In this document: positions 45,562 to 54,970 of the stretch, one piece after another | Layout of the letters: each line of letters starts with the position of its first letter | Numbering within the stretch: position 1 is the first letter of the stretch | Assembly (NCBI RefSeq): GCF_017888565.1 | Contig: NZ_JAGHFX010000097.1 | Span: 60,564-124,563 of the forward strand | Direction: 5' to 3' | DNA: 64,000 nt | Source of the DNA: Clostridium sp. | Lineage (GTDB): Bacteria; Bacillota; Clostridia; Clostridiales; Clostridiaceae | Program-made: the position numbers and the translations under genes | Notes under the pieces: generated by a model | The model's input: only the letters and a program-made list of their open reading frames with translations | What the model was told of the DNA's origin: nothing | The model's database searches: none

Positions 45562-47013
45562 ATGAAGTTATTAGATTTATTAAAGGGAGTAAATTATGAA
45601 TTGTTAGAAGGGGCATTAGAAAAAGAAGTAAATCACATTCAATATGATAGTAGAAAAGTAAATGAAGGTGATTTATTCGTATGTCTTACAGGTTTCGAAG
45701 TTGATGGACATGATTATGCTAATAAAGCTATAGAAGCTGGTGCTAAGGTAGTGCTTTGTGAGAAAAAAATAAATATTAAAAGAGAAGGAGTAACAGTTCT
45801 TCTTGTTAATGAGGGAAGAAAAGCTCTTGCTACAATGTCAGCAAATTATTATGGTCATCCAACAAAGTCTTTAAAATTAATAGGAGTTACAGGTACAAAT
45901 GGTAAAACTACAACAGTATATTTACTTAAATCAATGCTTGAGAAAGCGGGTAAGAAAGTTGGACTTGTTGGAACAATAGCTAATTATATTGGAGAAACTA
46001 AGCTTAAATCTGAAAGAACTACTCCTGAATCATTAGAACTTCAAAAACTATTTAAGGATATGGTAGAGGCAAATTGTGAGTATTGTGTGATGGAAGTTTC
46101 ATCACATTCATTACAATTAAATAGAGTTTATGGTTGTGAGTTCGAGGTGGGAATATTCACTAATCTAACTAGAGATCATTTAGATTTCCATAAAACTTTT
46201 GATAATTATTACAACGCCAAATTTAAACTATTTGAAAGAAGTAAGGCTAGCGTAATAAATGTTGATGATGATTATGGATATAGAGTTTTAAAAGATGTTG
46301 AAAAACTAGAAAATAAAGAGATTAAAACTTATTCAATAAAGAATAATAGTGACTTTAAAGCATCAGAGCTTATTCTAAAAGAAGGAGATATACATTTTAA
46401 GATAAATGGAGAAGAATTTAATTCAGTTTTACCAGGAGAATATAATGTATATAATGCTTTAGGGGCAATAGGAGCAATGAGTATTTTAGGAATTAATAGT
46501 GAGTCAATAAGAAAAGGACTATTAGATGTTGTTGTACCAGGAAGATGCGAAAGGATAGGTTATAAATATAACATACCATACGATATAATAATAGATTTTG
46601 CTCATACTCCTGATGGATTGAAAAATATTTTAGAAACTTTAAAAGGATTTACTAAAAATAGATTGATAGCCGTATATGGATGTGGTGGAGATAGAGATAA
46701 AGTAAAGAGAGCTGAACTTGGAAGGATTGGAACAGAACTTGCAGATTTGGCAATAATTACATCAGATAATCCAAGAGAAGAAGATCCAATGGCAATTATA
46801 AAAGAAATAGTTTCAGGTATTACAAAGTCAAATTATTTAGCAATTGAAAACAGAGTTGAAGCAATTAAGCTTGCTTTAGGTATGGCTGAAGAAGGAGACG
46901 TTGTTGTTTTAGCTGGTAAAGGACATGAAAATTATCAAATAACAAATGAAGGTGTAATTCATTTTGATGAAAGAGAAGTAGTAAATGAAATTTTAGTAAG
47001 TAAGAAGAAGTAA
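45562..47013 (+). CDS. murE: UDP-MurNAc-tripeptide synthetase MurE
   Basis: A 483-aa ligase that adds the third amino acid to UDP-MurNAc-dipeptide. ATP site GVTGTNGKTTT, then ERTTPESLELQ and FTNLTRDHLDFH. The motif DNPR (residues 402-405) is the one associated with diaminopimelate-adding MurE, in agreement with the dap genes at both ends of the window. RBS AAGGAGATGG. Confidence 0.96.
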   Translation: MKLLDLLKGVNYELLEGALEKEVNHIQYDSRKVNEGDLFVCLTGFEVDGHDYANKAIEAGAKVVLCEKKINIKREGVTVLLVNEGRKALATMSANYYGHPTKSLKLIGVTGTNGKTTTVYLLKSMLEKAGKKVGLVGTIANYIGETKLKSERTTPESLELQKLFKDMVEANCEYCVMEVSSHSLQLNRVYGCEFEVGIFTNLTRDHLDFHKTFDNYYNAKFKLFERSKASVINVDDDYGYRVLKDVEKLENKEIKTYSIKNNSDFKASELILKEGDIHFKINGEEFNSVLPGEYNVYNALGAIGAMSILGINSESIRKGLLDVVVPGRCERIGYKYNIPYDIIIDFAHTPDGLKNILETLKGFTKNRLIAVYGCGGDRDKVKRAELGRIGTELADLAIITSDNPREEDPMAIIKEIVSGITKSNYLAIENRVEAIKLALGMAEEGDVVVLAGKGHENYQITNEGVIHFDEREVVNEILVSKKK

Positions 47014-47028
47014 TTAGAGGTGGATAAA

Positions 47029-48390
47029 TTGGAATTATCTTTAAATGAACTTTTAGAAGCCATGAATGGTGAATTAATAGTTAAAGGAAAAACTGATTTC
47101 AACAGTGTTTGTATTGATACTAGAAAAATAGAAAAGAACAATATTTATTTTGCTATAAAAGGTGAAAGATTTAATGGAAATAAATTTGTTATAGAAGCTT
47201 TTTCAAAAGGAGCTTCTGTAGCAATAGTTGATGAAATATTATTTGATTTAAATAATACAGATAATCTACAAACAGTAATAAAAGTTGAAGATACTGAAAA
47301 AGCTCTATTAAATCTTGCCAATTACTATAGGAAAAAGCTAGGTTTAAAAGTTATAGGAGTTACTGGATCATGTGGAAAAACATCTACAAAGGATTTGATT
47401 GCTGCATTTTTAAGTGAGAAATATAAGGTTTTTAAAACAAAAGGAAACTTTAATAATCAGATAGGGTTACCTTTAATGATTTTAGAACTTGATAGCTCTA
47501 TAGATGTAGCGGTTTTAGAAATGGGAATGAGTAACTTAGGCGAAATAGATGTTCTTGCAAATTGCGCAAGACCAGATATAGCTGTTATAACCAATATAGG
47601 ATTATCTCATATAGAAAATCTAAAAACTCAAGATAATATATTAAAAGCTAAAAGTGAAATATTTAATTATTTTGATGAAACAAACACTCTTATAATAAAT
47701 GGAGAAGATGAAAACTTGTTAAAAATAAAAGACAAGTGTTTTGAAATTCTAAAAATTGGATATAATCATGAATATGATGTTTATGCATTTAATATTATAC
47801 TAGAGGAGGACAAAACAACATTTACAGTTAAGGATAAAAATGAAGAAAGTATATTTACAATACCTATGGCTGGCAAACATAATATATTAAATTCTATGCT
47901 TGCAGTAGAAGTGGCTAAAAAATTAAATGTTACTTTTGATGAAATGAAAAAAGGTATAAAAAATTTAGAAGCTACATCAATGAGGCTACAAGTTATTAAA
48001 GGAAACAAAATAACAATTATAAATGATTGTTATAATGCTAGCCCGGATTCAATGAAATCTTCGATGGATGTACTTAGTACTTATAAAACAGGAAGAAAAA
48101 TAGCTATACTTGGGACTATGAATGAATTAGGCGAAGAGGCTGTAAAATCACATATTGAAGTAGGAAACTATGCGTTAAGTAAAGTTGATTTATTAATAGC
48201 AATAGGAGAATACAAAGAGTGTTTTAAAAAAGGATTTACAGGAGAAAATATCATTACTTTTGCTACAAAAGAAGAGTGTATAGATAAAATAGATACTATA
48301 ATTAAAGAAAGTGATGTAGTTTTAGTAAAGGCTTCAAGAGGTATGAAGTTTGAAGATATAGTTAGTTCATTAGAAGAAGTCTCAATATAA
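47029..48390 (+). CDS. murF: UDP-MurNAc-tripeptide-D-Ala-D-Ala ligase MurF
   Basis: A 453-aa Mur ligase adding D-Ala-D-Ala. N-terminal uridine-binding domain, ATP site GVTGSCGKTSTKD, KGNFNNQIGLPL, then EMGMSNLGEI and NDCYNASPDSM, all typical of MurF. I prefer TTG 47029 because TAGAGGTGG lies at correct spacing; the GTG at 47020 is part of that ribosome-binding site. 15 bp after murE. Confidence 0.95.
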   Translation: MELSLNELLEAMNGELIVKGKTDFNSVCIDTRKIEKNNIYFAIKGERFNGNKFVIEAFSKGASVAIVDEILFDLNNTDNLQTVIKVEDTEKALLNLANYYRKKLGLKVIGVTGSCGKTSTKDLIAAFLSEKYKVFKTKGNFNNQIGLPLMILELDSSIDVAVLEMGMSNLGEIDVLANCARPDIAVITNIGLSHIENLKTQDNILKAKSEIFNYFDETNTLIINGEDENLLKIKDKCFEILKIGYNHEYDVYAFNIILEEDKTTFTVKDKNEESIFTIPMAGKHNILNSMLAVEVAKKLNVTFDEMKKGIKNLEATSMRLQVIKGNKITIINDCYNASPDSMKSSMDVLSTYKTGRKIAILGTMNELGEEAVKSHIEVGNYALSKVDLLIAIGEYKECFKKGFTGENIITFATKEECIDKIDTIIKESDVVLVKASRGMKFEDIVSSLEEVSI

Positions 48391-48392
48391 CG

Positions 48393-48424
48393 AAGGAGGT
48401 GAACTGCCTTTATAGGCAGGTACA
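48393..48424 (+). promoter_or_regulatory. mraY ribosome-binding site with an intervening hairpin
   Basis: AAGGAGGT (48393-48400) is 24 bases from the ATG (48425). CTGCCT (48404-48409) and AGGCAG (48414-48419) form a hairpin between them with loop TTAT. With it folded the effective spacing is about 8 bases (GAA plus GTACA). An in-frame TAG (48413-48415) excludes an earlier start. Confidence 0.75.
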
Positions 48425-49399
48425 ATGGGGGAGAAATTAATAGACATATTTACGTCGAACTTAACAATAGGATTAGTACTAGCGTTTATAGTATCATTAA
48501 TACTGGGTCCTATAACAATACCAATGCTTAGAAGATTAAAGTTTGGTCAAAATATAAGAAAAGAAGGGCCTCAAAGCCATCTAAAAAAAGCAGGGACTCC
48601 AACTATAGGAGGAATTATATTTATAATTTCAACAGTGATAGTTATGGTGGTAATGAGATTTAGTCCTACAGATGAAGCAATGATTGCACTATATTCATTA
48701 CTTGCTTTTGGATTTATAGGATTTTTAGATGATATCCTAAAAATTATAAAGAAACAAAATGAAGGCTTAAAAGCATGGCAAAAAATGTTGCTATTAATCA
48801 TTTTCTCAACTGCAATTGCAGTATATGGATATGTTAATTTAGGAACGACTTTAAGAATACCATTTATAGATACAAAAATTCCACTTGGAATTCTTTATAT
48901 TCCTTTTGTAATAGTGTATTATGCTGGTGCAACAAATGCAGTAAATTTAACGGATGGATTAGATGGATTAGCATCTACCGTTAGTGTTTTAGTGTTAACA
49001 TTTTTTGCAGTTATAGCATTTACAATGAAGCATGAGTCTTTAGCAGTATTTTCAATTGTATTAGCAGGAGGATTGCTAGGATTTTTAAAGTTTAATGCAT
49101 ATCCTGCAAAGGTGTTTATGGGTGACACTGGATCTTTAGCAATTGGAGGTGCGATAGCAACTATTGCATTAGTTTTAGAACTGCCTTTAATATTAGTTAT
49201 TGTTGGTGGAATTTATGTATTTGAAACTTTATCAGTAATTTTACAAGTTTCATCATATAAATTAAGAGGTAAAAGATTATTTAAAATGGCACCAATTCAT
49301 CATCATTTTGAGCAAGTAGGATGGAGTGAAACAAAAATCGTTACAGTCTTTTCTATAGTAACTGTAATATTATGCTTCATAGGATTTATAGCCCTTTAA
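48425..49399 (+). CDS. mraY: Phospho-N-acetylmuramoyl-pentapeptide transferase MraY
   Basis: A 324-aa membrane enzyme with about ten helices that makes lipid I from UDP-MurNAc-pentapeptide and undecaprenyl phosphate. Signature sequences: [31 protein letters not shown] (catalytic Asp), [12 protein letters not shown] and MAPIHHHFE. Positioned after murF as in other Firmicutes. Its translation signal is unusual (see the ribosome-binding site entry). Confidence 0.97.
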   Translation: MGEKLIDIFTSNLTIGLVLAFIVSLILGPITIPMLRRLKFGQNIRKEGPQSHLKKAGTPTIGGIIFIISTVIVMVVMRFSPTDEAMIALYSLLAFGFIGFLDDILKIIKKQNEGLKAWQKMLLLIIFSTAIAVYGYVNLGTTLRIPFIDTKIPLGILYIPFVIVYYAGATNAVNLTDGLDGLASTVSVLVLTFFAVIAFTMKHESLAVFSIVLAGGLLGFLKFNAYPAKVFMGDTGSLAIGGAIATIALVLELPLILVIVGGIYVFETLSVILQVSSYKLRGKRLFKMAPIHHHFEQVGWSETKIVTVFSIVTVILCFIGFIAL

Positions 49400-49421
49400 T
49401 CACTAGATTGGAGGAGTTTTT

Positions 49422-50540
49422 ATGAGAGAAAAAAAGCCCAAAGTAAGAATGGGCGAAATTGACTATGGTATATTTTATGCTGTTATATTATTATTAGCAA
49501 TAGGGGTAATTATGATATATTCAGCGAGTTCATACTATGCTATGTTTAAAGAAGGTGATAGCATGGTGTATCTAAAAAAACAATTGATTTGGGCTATTAG
49601 TGGATTAGCTATTATGGGATTTATGGCTAACTTAGATTACCATAAGCTGAAAAAAATTACTCCCCATCTTTTAATTGTGACTATACCGTTACTAGTAGCA
49701 GTATTTTTCTTTCCAGCAGTAAATGGAGCAAAGAGATGGATACAGCTTGGACCTTTATCTTTCCAGCCATCTGAGCTTACTAAATATGTAGTAGTTTTAT
49801 TTTTAGCGATGAGCTTAGATTTAAAGGGAGATGGTGTTAAAAAGTTTTGGACTGGTATAGTACCATATTTAGGAGTTGCAGGTTTTTTCGCAGGTATGAT
49901 ATTATTAGAAAAAAACTTAAGTATAGCAGCTATTATTATGATAGTTACATTCATAATGTTATTTGTTGCTGGTGGAAGAATCCAAGATTTATTTGGAAAA
50001 GTTGCTCCAGTGTTATTAGTTGCTGTTATGTTTTTTATATTTGGAGAAGATTATAGAAGAGCAAGAATGCTTAACTTTTTAAATCCATGGAAAGATCCAG
50101 CGGGAGATGGTTATCAATTAATCCAATCATTTTATGCCTTGGGAGCTGGAGGGGTAACAGGACTTGGTCTTGGACAGTCAAGGCAAAAAACTTTATATAT
50201 GCCAGAACCGCATAATGACTTTATTTTCTCTATTATAGGAGAAGAACTTGGATTAATAGGATGTTTATTTATAATTGCACTATTTGTATTCTTTGTTTGG
50301 AGGGGAATTAAAGTTGCCATGAAAGCTAAGGATACTTATGGAACACTTTTATCTATAGGAATAACATCTATAATTGCAGTTCAAGCTATTATCAATATTG
50401 CGGTTGTAACAGGATCAATGCCTGTAACTGGTGTACCAATGCCTTTTATTAGTTATGGTGGAACATCGTTAGTAATAAATATGATGGCAATGGGAATACT
50501 TTTGAACATATCAAGGCAAGTACAAGGAAAAGAAGTATAA
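49422..50540 (+). CDS. FtsW/RodA/SpoVE family peptidoglycan polymerase
   Basis: A 372-aa membrane protein with about ten helices: IYSASSYYAM, GAKRWIQLGPLSFQPSELTK, RRARMLNFLNPWKDPAGDGYQ and GVPMPFISYGGTS are SEDS family hallmarks. SEDS proteins polymerise lipid II together with a class B PBP such as the one four genes upstream. FtsW and SpoVE cannot be separated by sequence here. MurG, which often follows, is absent. Confidence 0.94.
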   Translation: MREKKPKVRMGEIDYGIFYAVILLLAIGVIMIYSASSYYAMFKEGDSMVYLKKQLIWAISGLAIMGFMANLDYHKLKKITPHLLIVTIPLLVAVFFFPAVNGAKRWIQLGPLSFQPSELTKYVVVLFLAMSLDLKGDGVKKFWTGIVPYLGVAGFFAGMILLEKNLSIAAIIMIVTFIMLFVAGGRIQDLFGKVAPVLLVAVMFFIFGEDYRRARMLNFLNPWKDPAGDGYQLIQSFYALGAGGVTGLGLGQSRQKTLYMPEPHNDFIFSIIGEELGLIGCLFIIALFVFFVWRGIKVAMKAKDTYGTLLSIGITSIIAVQAIINIAVVTGSMPVTGVPMPFISYGGTSLVINMMAMGILLNISRQVQGKEV

Positions 50541-50557
50541 TTATAACTATATAAAAT

Positions 50558-50593
50558 GAAAGAGTAGGATATTAAAATTCTTACTCTTTTTTT
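50558..50593 (+). terminator. Terminator after ftsW/spoVE
   Basis: AAAGAGTAGGA (50559-50569) pairs with TTCTTACTCTTT (50578-50589) with a G-T pair, then T residues. It closes the mraZ-ftsW unit. Confidence 0.8.
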
Positions 50594-50906
50594 ACTTTAT
50601 AGGAAAGTAAAAGAATGCATTAAGAATGTAATTATATAATAAAAAATAGAGAGTTAACATTTATAAAAAGATCTACTATTTGATAATTTTTTTCATTTTT
50701 AGCTGAGATATATAAATAGAATTAATTAAAAATGAAGTTATATAATAAGCAAATAAATGTATATGATTTTTTATAGATAGCAAATTATTTAAGAAAATAT
50801 TAAATTATTATAAAAAATTTAAATTTAGTAAAAATAATAATGAAAAAATACCCAGAAAGTGATATTATTATATTATGTCATTATATTATGTAAAAGTAGG
50901 GGAATT
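50594..50906 (+). other. AT-rich gap between ftsW/spoVE and divIB
   Basis: No gene. Two adjacent copies of ATTATATTATGT (50867-50878 and 50880-50891) lie just before the divIB ribosome-binding site. A promoter for the divIB unit is expected here but I could not assign one. Confidence 0.5.
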
Positions 50907-51656
50907 ATGAAGAATAAGTCGAATAAATTTATAAGAAGAAAAAAGAGAAATAAAATAATTAAAAGATTAACATTAGGATTATTTGTTATTATAATCGGTA
51001 TTATAATATTCATATATAAATCTCCAATTTTCAATTTAAAGAAAATAAATATAAGTGGGTTAGTTACATTATCTAATGAAAGTTTACAAGAAAAGTTGAA
51101 ATATCATATAGGTGAAAATATATTTACTATAGATTATAATGAAATAGAAAAAGAGCTAAAAGAAAATCCCTATATAAAAGAAATAAAGATTAATAAAAAA
51201 GGAATAAATTCTTTGAACATAAATATAAAAGAAAATAAAATTGCATATTACTTTGAAAGTGATGGAAAAATAAAGGCCATTAATAATGAAGGTATAATAG
51301 TTGAAGAATTAGCTGTAATGGACGATAGAAATTTAATTAAGTTAATAGGAATAGATTTATCTGGAAAAGTTGTTGGAGATAAGATATCAGATGATATAAA
51401 TATTCCAGATACTCTAGAAAAATTTTATAACATAATAGAATCTATGCCACAAGAATATGTTTTTTCGCAAATAAATATTGAAGATTTGAACAATATAGTT
51501 TGTTATATACAGAATGTAGAGATAATGATTGGAGATAGCAATGATTTAACAGATAAAATGAATTTAGCGCTTAATGCTATTGAACAAGGAGTTATTTCAA
51601 AAGGTTATATAGATATGAGTTTTAATGGACCACCAGTTATAAAGCAAATTAACTAA
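50907..51656 (+). CDS. divIB: Cell division protein FtsQ/DivIB
   Basis: A 249-aa single-pass protein: basic cytoplasmic tail, membrane helix (LTLGLFVIIIGIIIFIY), then a POTRA domain (FNLKKINISGLVTLSNESLQ) and the FtsQ/DivIB beta domain (NKKGINSLNINIKENKIAYY). It binds FtsL and DivIC in the divisome. ATG 50907 after GTAGGGGAA; the open frame back to 50859 lacks a site. Divergent but recognisable. Confidence 0.9.
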   Translation: MKNKSNKFIRRKKRNKIIKRLTLGLFVIIIGIIIFIYKSPIFNLKKINISGLVTLSNESLQEKLKYHIGENIFTIDYNEIEKELKENPYIKEIKINKKGINSLNINIKENKIAYYFESDGKIKAINNEGIIVEELAVMDDRNLIKLIGIDLSGKVVGDKISDDINIPDTLEKFYNIIESMPQEYVFSQINIEDLNNIVCYIQNVEIMIGDSNDLTDKMNLALNAIEQGVISKGYIDMSFNGPPVIKQIN

Positions 51657-51672
51657 ATAAGGGGGAAACTAT

Positions 51673-52392
51673 ATGAAAAGAGCAACATCGCAAATATTTA
51701 TTGCTATTGTTTGTGCGCTTCTTGGATTTTTGCTTGCACATCAATTTAAGTTATTGAATGAAAAAAATAAAAGCAATATAGAAGCACAAAATTTAAATAT
51801 AATTTCTGAAATAGAGGCTTTAAAGAAAGAAAAAGAAGAATTAATTAAATCAAATAGTAGCTTATCAGAGGAATTAAAACAATTAGAAGAAACAGCAGCT
51901 AAGGAAGGCGAAGTTGAAGCTGAAATAAAAAAACAACTTGATAACGCAAGAATGAACTTAGGATTAGTAGATGTTAAGGGACCAGGTATAGTTATAACTA
52001 TAGCTCCTAAAAATAATATTTTTGGATCTAATAATGCATCTACAAATAGAATTATTAGTGAAGAGGAATTAACTCACATAGTTAATACTCTTAGATACGT
52101 AAAAGCAGAAGCAATATCTGTAAATGATTATAGAGTTACTCCTCAAAGCGGTATTAAAAATTCAGGTAATTGGATTTGGGTAGGAACTGCTGGGCAAATA
52201 GATCCAAATGATAAGATAGTAATAAAAGCTATAGGTGATAAGCAAGCATTAAAAACTTCAATAAATTTTATTGGAGTATTAGAGTATGGGGCATTAAAAA
52301 GTTATGACATTAAAGTGGATGAGAGTGATGAAATTATTATAAATAAAACTACACAGTCTTTAAAGAGTGAATTTATTAAGCCTGTGAATTAA
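51673..52392 (+). CDS. DUF881 family protein (first copy, YlxW-like)
   Basis: A 239-aa protein with an N-terminal signal anchor (IFIAIVCALLGFLLAHQF), a coiled coil (about residues 30-90) and a DUF881 domain: LVDVKGPGIVITI, ELTHIVNTLRYVKAEAISVNDYRV, and a GNWIWVGTAG region. Family members lie beside divIB and sbp in many Firmicutes; the function is unknown but linked to division by position. Confidence 0.9.
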   Translation: MKRATSQIFIAIVCALLGFLLAHQFKLLNEKNKSNIEAQNLNIISEIEALKKEKEELIKSNSSLSEELKQLEETAAKEGEVEAEIKKQLDNARMNLGLVDVKGPGIVITIAPKNNIFGSNNASTNRIISEEELTHIVNTLRYVKAEAISVNDYRVTPQSGIKNSGNWIWVGTAGQIDPNDKIVIKAIGDKQALKTSINFIGVLEYGALKSYDIKVDESDEIIINKTTQSLKSEFIKPVN

Positions 52393-52407
52393 AGAAGGGA
52401 GATTTTT

Positions 52408-52758
52408 ATGATAGCATTTATAGGATTATTAATAGGTGTGCTCTTAGGGTTATTATTAGATGTAAATATACCAGATACACTATCTCCCTATATGTCGGTT
52501 GCTATTTTAGCATGTTTAGATTCCGTTTTTGGAGCAGTAAGAGCAACCTTATCAAAAAACTTTAAATCAGATATATTTATTTCGGGATTTTTTGGTAATG
52601 CAGTATTAGTAGCAGGTCTTGCATACTTAGGAGATAAACTTGGAATTCCAATGTATATAGCAGCAGTTATTGTTTTTGGAGGTAGAATATTTGATAACTT
52701 TGCAGTTATAAGAAGACTATTAATTGAAAAGCTAAAATCTCGTAAACGAGGTGAATAA
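52408..52758 (+). CDS. sbp: Small basic protein Sbp (DUF1290)
   Basis: A 116-aa membrane protein of about three helices: IAFIGLLIGVLLGLLLDVNIP, YMSVAILACLDSVFGAVRA, and FFGNAVLVAGLAYLGDKLGIP. The pattern matches DUF1290, called Sbp in Bacillus, located before ftsA. Its function is unknown. It is flanked on both sides by DUF881 genes, with no gap before the second. Confidence 0.9.
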   Translation: MIAFIGLLIGVLLGLLLDVNIPDTLSPYMSVAILACLDSVFGAVRATLSKNFKSDIFISGFFGNAVLVAGLAYLGDKLGIPMYIAAVIVFGGRIFDNFAVIRRLLIEKLKSRKRGE

Positions 52759-53493
52759 ATGAAGAATATAAAATCAGGATTTCTTATTTTAGTAGCTGCA
52801 ATCATAACAGGATTTCTTATAGTAAATAGTATTAATTTAAATAATACACAAACAAATATATCTTTAAATGCATTAGAATATAAAAATGCAGTAGAAGAAA
52901 GAAGTAAGTTGTATAATGAAATAGAAAAAATAAAGAGTGAAAATATAGATTATAGGTATAAAATAAACAAATATAAAGGAAATGACCCTGAAAAAAAAGA
53001 GAAATTAGTGCAAGATATGAGAAATCAATTGATTGATTATGGAGCCTTAAGCGGAATTACATCAGTTAAAGGACCAGGTTTAGTAATAGAGATAAAAGAC
53101 GGCGATATAGATAGTAGTTTAGATGCTGATTATGAAGTATGGAGAAAGATATTTCATGAGAATGACTTAGCAATGGTTTTAAATGAACTAAGAAATGCAG
53201 GAGCAGAGGCAATTACTATGAATAATCATAGAATATTACCTAATACAGGAGTAAAGTGTTATTCTTCTCAGATAGGATTTGAAGATGAGTCAATGGCTTC
53301 AGCTCCATTTTATATTTATGCTATAGGTAATCCAGAAGAAATGAAAGCATATCTATTAGCAGAAAATAGTTTTATACAAAAGTTGATTATAAGAAAGATA
53401 AAAGTAGAAATAGAAGTAAAGGATGAAATAATTCTTCCTGTTACAAAGCAAAGCGTAGAAGCAAGATATATGCAAAGATATGAGGAAAAATAA
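52759..53493 (+). CDS. DUF881 family protein (second copy)
   Basis: A 244-aa paralogue of the protein two genes upstream: signal anchor (FLILVAAIITGFLIVNSI), coiled coil, then ITSVKGPGLVIEI, LAMVLNELRNAGAEAITMNNHRI and PFYIYAIGNPEEM. It starts at ATG 52759 directly after the sbp stop, so the two are translationally coupled. The next genes in Bacillus would be ftsA-ftsZ; here the yggS group follows. Confidence 0.9.
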   Translation: MKNIKSGFLILVAAIITGFLIVNSINLNNTQTNISLNALEYKNAVEERSKLYNEIEKIKSENIDYRYKINKYKGNDPEKKEKLVQDMRNQLIDYGALSGITSVKGPGLVIEIKDGDIDSSLDADYEVWRKIFHENDLAMVLNELRNAGAEAITMNNHRILPNTGVKCYSSQIGFEDESMASAPFYIYAIGNPEEMKAYLLAENSFIQKLIIRKIKVEIEVKDEIILPVTKQSVEARYMQRYEEK

Positions 53494-53586
53494 AATTTTA
53501 TTAAAAAATATTTAGAAATTGAAGGAATTTAAGTTTTTTTGAAGAATATTTACAATGTGTAAATAACTTCTTTAGGAGGAAATGAC

Positions 53587-54264
53587 TTGGATATAGACGA
53601 AAGTATAATTAAATTGAGAGGAAGTTTACCTAAGGATGTCACACTAGTAGCAGTTTCAAAAACTAAGCCTATAGAAGCTATAGAAATTGCATATAAAACT
53701 GGTCAGAGAGATTTTGGAGAAAATAAAGTTCAGGAACTTATTGATAAAGAGGAATCTCTTGAAAAAGATATAAGATGGCATTTTATAGGTAGCTTACAAA
53801 CTAATAAAGTTAAATATTTAGTTGGTAAAGTTCACTTAATACATTCTTTGTCAAGTATTAAGCTGTTAAAAAAGATAGAAAGTGAATTTTCTAAAAAAAA
53901 TTCTATAGCTAATCTTTTAATACAAATAAATATAGGTAAAGAAGAAAGTAAAAGTGGAATTTTTGAAGAAGAATTAAATGATTTGATAAATGAAATTGAA
54001 ATCTGCAATAATTGCAAGGTTAAAGGATTAATGGCCATAATTCCAAAAGGAAATGAAGATACAAATAGATATTATTTTAAAAAAATGAAAAGTATATATG
54101 ATGATTTAAGTGAAAAATCATATAAAAATATTTCAATGGAGATTTTATCTATGGGAATGACAAATGATTATGAAATAGCTATTAAAGAAGGGTCTAACTT
54201 AATAAGAGTTGGAGAAGGAATATTTGGTAAAAGAAATATAGTAGGAGGAGCGAAGAATGAGTAA
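53587..54264 (+). CDS. YggS family pyridoxal-phosphate-binding protein
   Basis: A 225-aa TIM-barrel protein homologous to YggS/YlmE, with the PLP lysine in AVSKTKP (Lys25), FGENKVQEL, WHFIGSLQTNKVKYL and a C-terminal SMGMTNDYEIAIKEGSNLIRVG. It controls PLP homeostasis and has no known catalytic activity. It starts at TTG 53587 after TTAGGAGGAA and overlaps sepF by 8 bp (ATGAGTAA). This gene opens the yggS-sepF-yggT-ylmH-divIVA unit. Confidence 0.95.
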   Translation: MDIDESIIKLRGSLPKDVTLVAVSKTKPIEAIEIAYKTGQRDFGENKVQELIDKEESLEKDIRWHFIGSLQTNKVKYLVGKVHLIHSLSSIKLLKKIESEFSKKNSIANLLIQINIGKEESKSGIFEEELNDLINEIEICNNCKVKGLMAIIPKGNEDTNRYYFKKMKSIYDDLSEKSYKNISMEILSMGMTNDYEIAIKEGSNLIRVGEGIFGKRNIVGGAKNE

Positions 54265-54709
54265 TATGTTTGGAAAGTTTAAGGAAATAATTGGGCTTGG
54301 TGAATATGAGGATGATTTTGAAGATTTAGAAGATACTGAAGCAGAGGAAGAAGAAATACAAGAGGAAATTGAGCCGATTATATCAAAGCAAAAAGGAAAT
54401 AAAGTAGTAAATATTCATACTGCATCAACTGCCAAAGTTATGGTAACAAAACCTACAAATTATGATGATGCTAGAGAAATAGCAGATGCAATAAAAGCAA
54501 GAAAGATAGTTTTAGTTAATGCTACTACTTTAGAAACAAAAATAGCACAAAGATTAGTAGATTTTATTAGCGGATCTTGTTATGTTTTAGGTGCTACCTT
54601 ACAAGAAATAGAACAAAGAGTTTACTTATTATCACCTTCAAATGTAGAAGTTACAAATGAATTAAAAAATGAACTAAGTTCAAAGGCATTATTCAATTGG
54701 AATAAGTAG
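54257..54709 (+). CDS. sepF: Cell division protein SepF
   Basis: A 150-aa protein: N-terminal membrane-binding amphipathic helix (MSNMFGKFKEIIGL), a highly acidic linker (about residues 17-45) and the SepF core (KIVLVNATTLETKIAQRLVD, GATLQEIEQRVYLLSPSNV). SepF anchors FtsZ to the membrane and can replace FtsA; no ftsA was found in this window. Confidence 0.96.
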   Translation: MSNMFGKFKEIIGLGEYEDDFEDLEDTEAEEEEIQEEIEPIISKQKGNKVVNIHTASTAKVMVTKPTNYDDAREIADAIKARKIVLVNATTLETKIAQRLVDFISGSCYVLGATLQEIEQRVYLLSPSNVEVTNELKNELSSKALFNWNK

Positions 54710-54721
54710 GAGGAGATTTAA

Positions 54722-54970
54722 ATAGGAATAATATTTACAGCAATAAATTTAATAACAAGAGTTTTAGAAATAACTATTTTTGCAGAAGTTATAATGTCTA
54801 TTTTACCAAGTATTAGAGAAACTGCTTTTTATGGACTAATTGCATCATTTAATAATCCAATATTAAAGCCTTTTAGGTTTTTACAAGATAAACTTTTAAG
54901 AAATAGTATGATTGATTTTTCACCATTGTTTGCGATTATGTTATTATCTTATATTAGGATTTTATTTTAA
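54722..54970 (+). CDS. YggT family membrane protein (YlmG), apparent AUA start
   Basis: An 82-codon frame missed by ATG/GTG/TTG searches. It reads GIIFTAINLITRVLEITIF, then AEVIMSILPSIR, NNPILKPFRFLQD and IDFSPLFAIMLLSYIR, the YggT pattern with two membrane helices and the conserved P-x-L-x-P-x-R and DFSP motifs. An in-frame TAA lies just before it (54719-54721), and the first codon at ideal distance (8 bases) from GGAGG (54709-54713) is ATA 54722. No ATG, GTG or TTG occurs until codon 25, which would remove the first helix. It sits between sepF and ylmH exactly where YggT is expected and overlaps ylmH by one base. Confidence 0.88.
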   Translation: MGIIFTAINLITRVLEITIFAEVIMSILPSIRETAFYGLIASFNNPILKPFRFLQDKLLRNSMIDFSPLFAIMLLSYIRILF

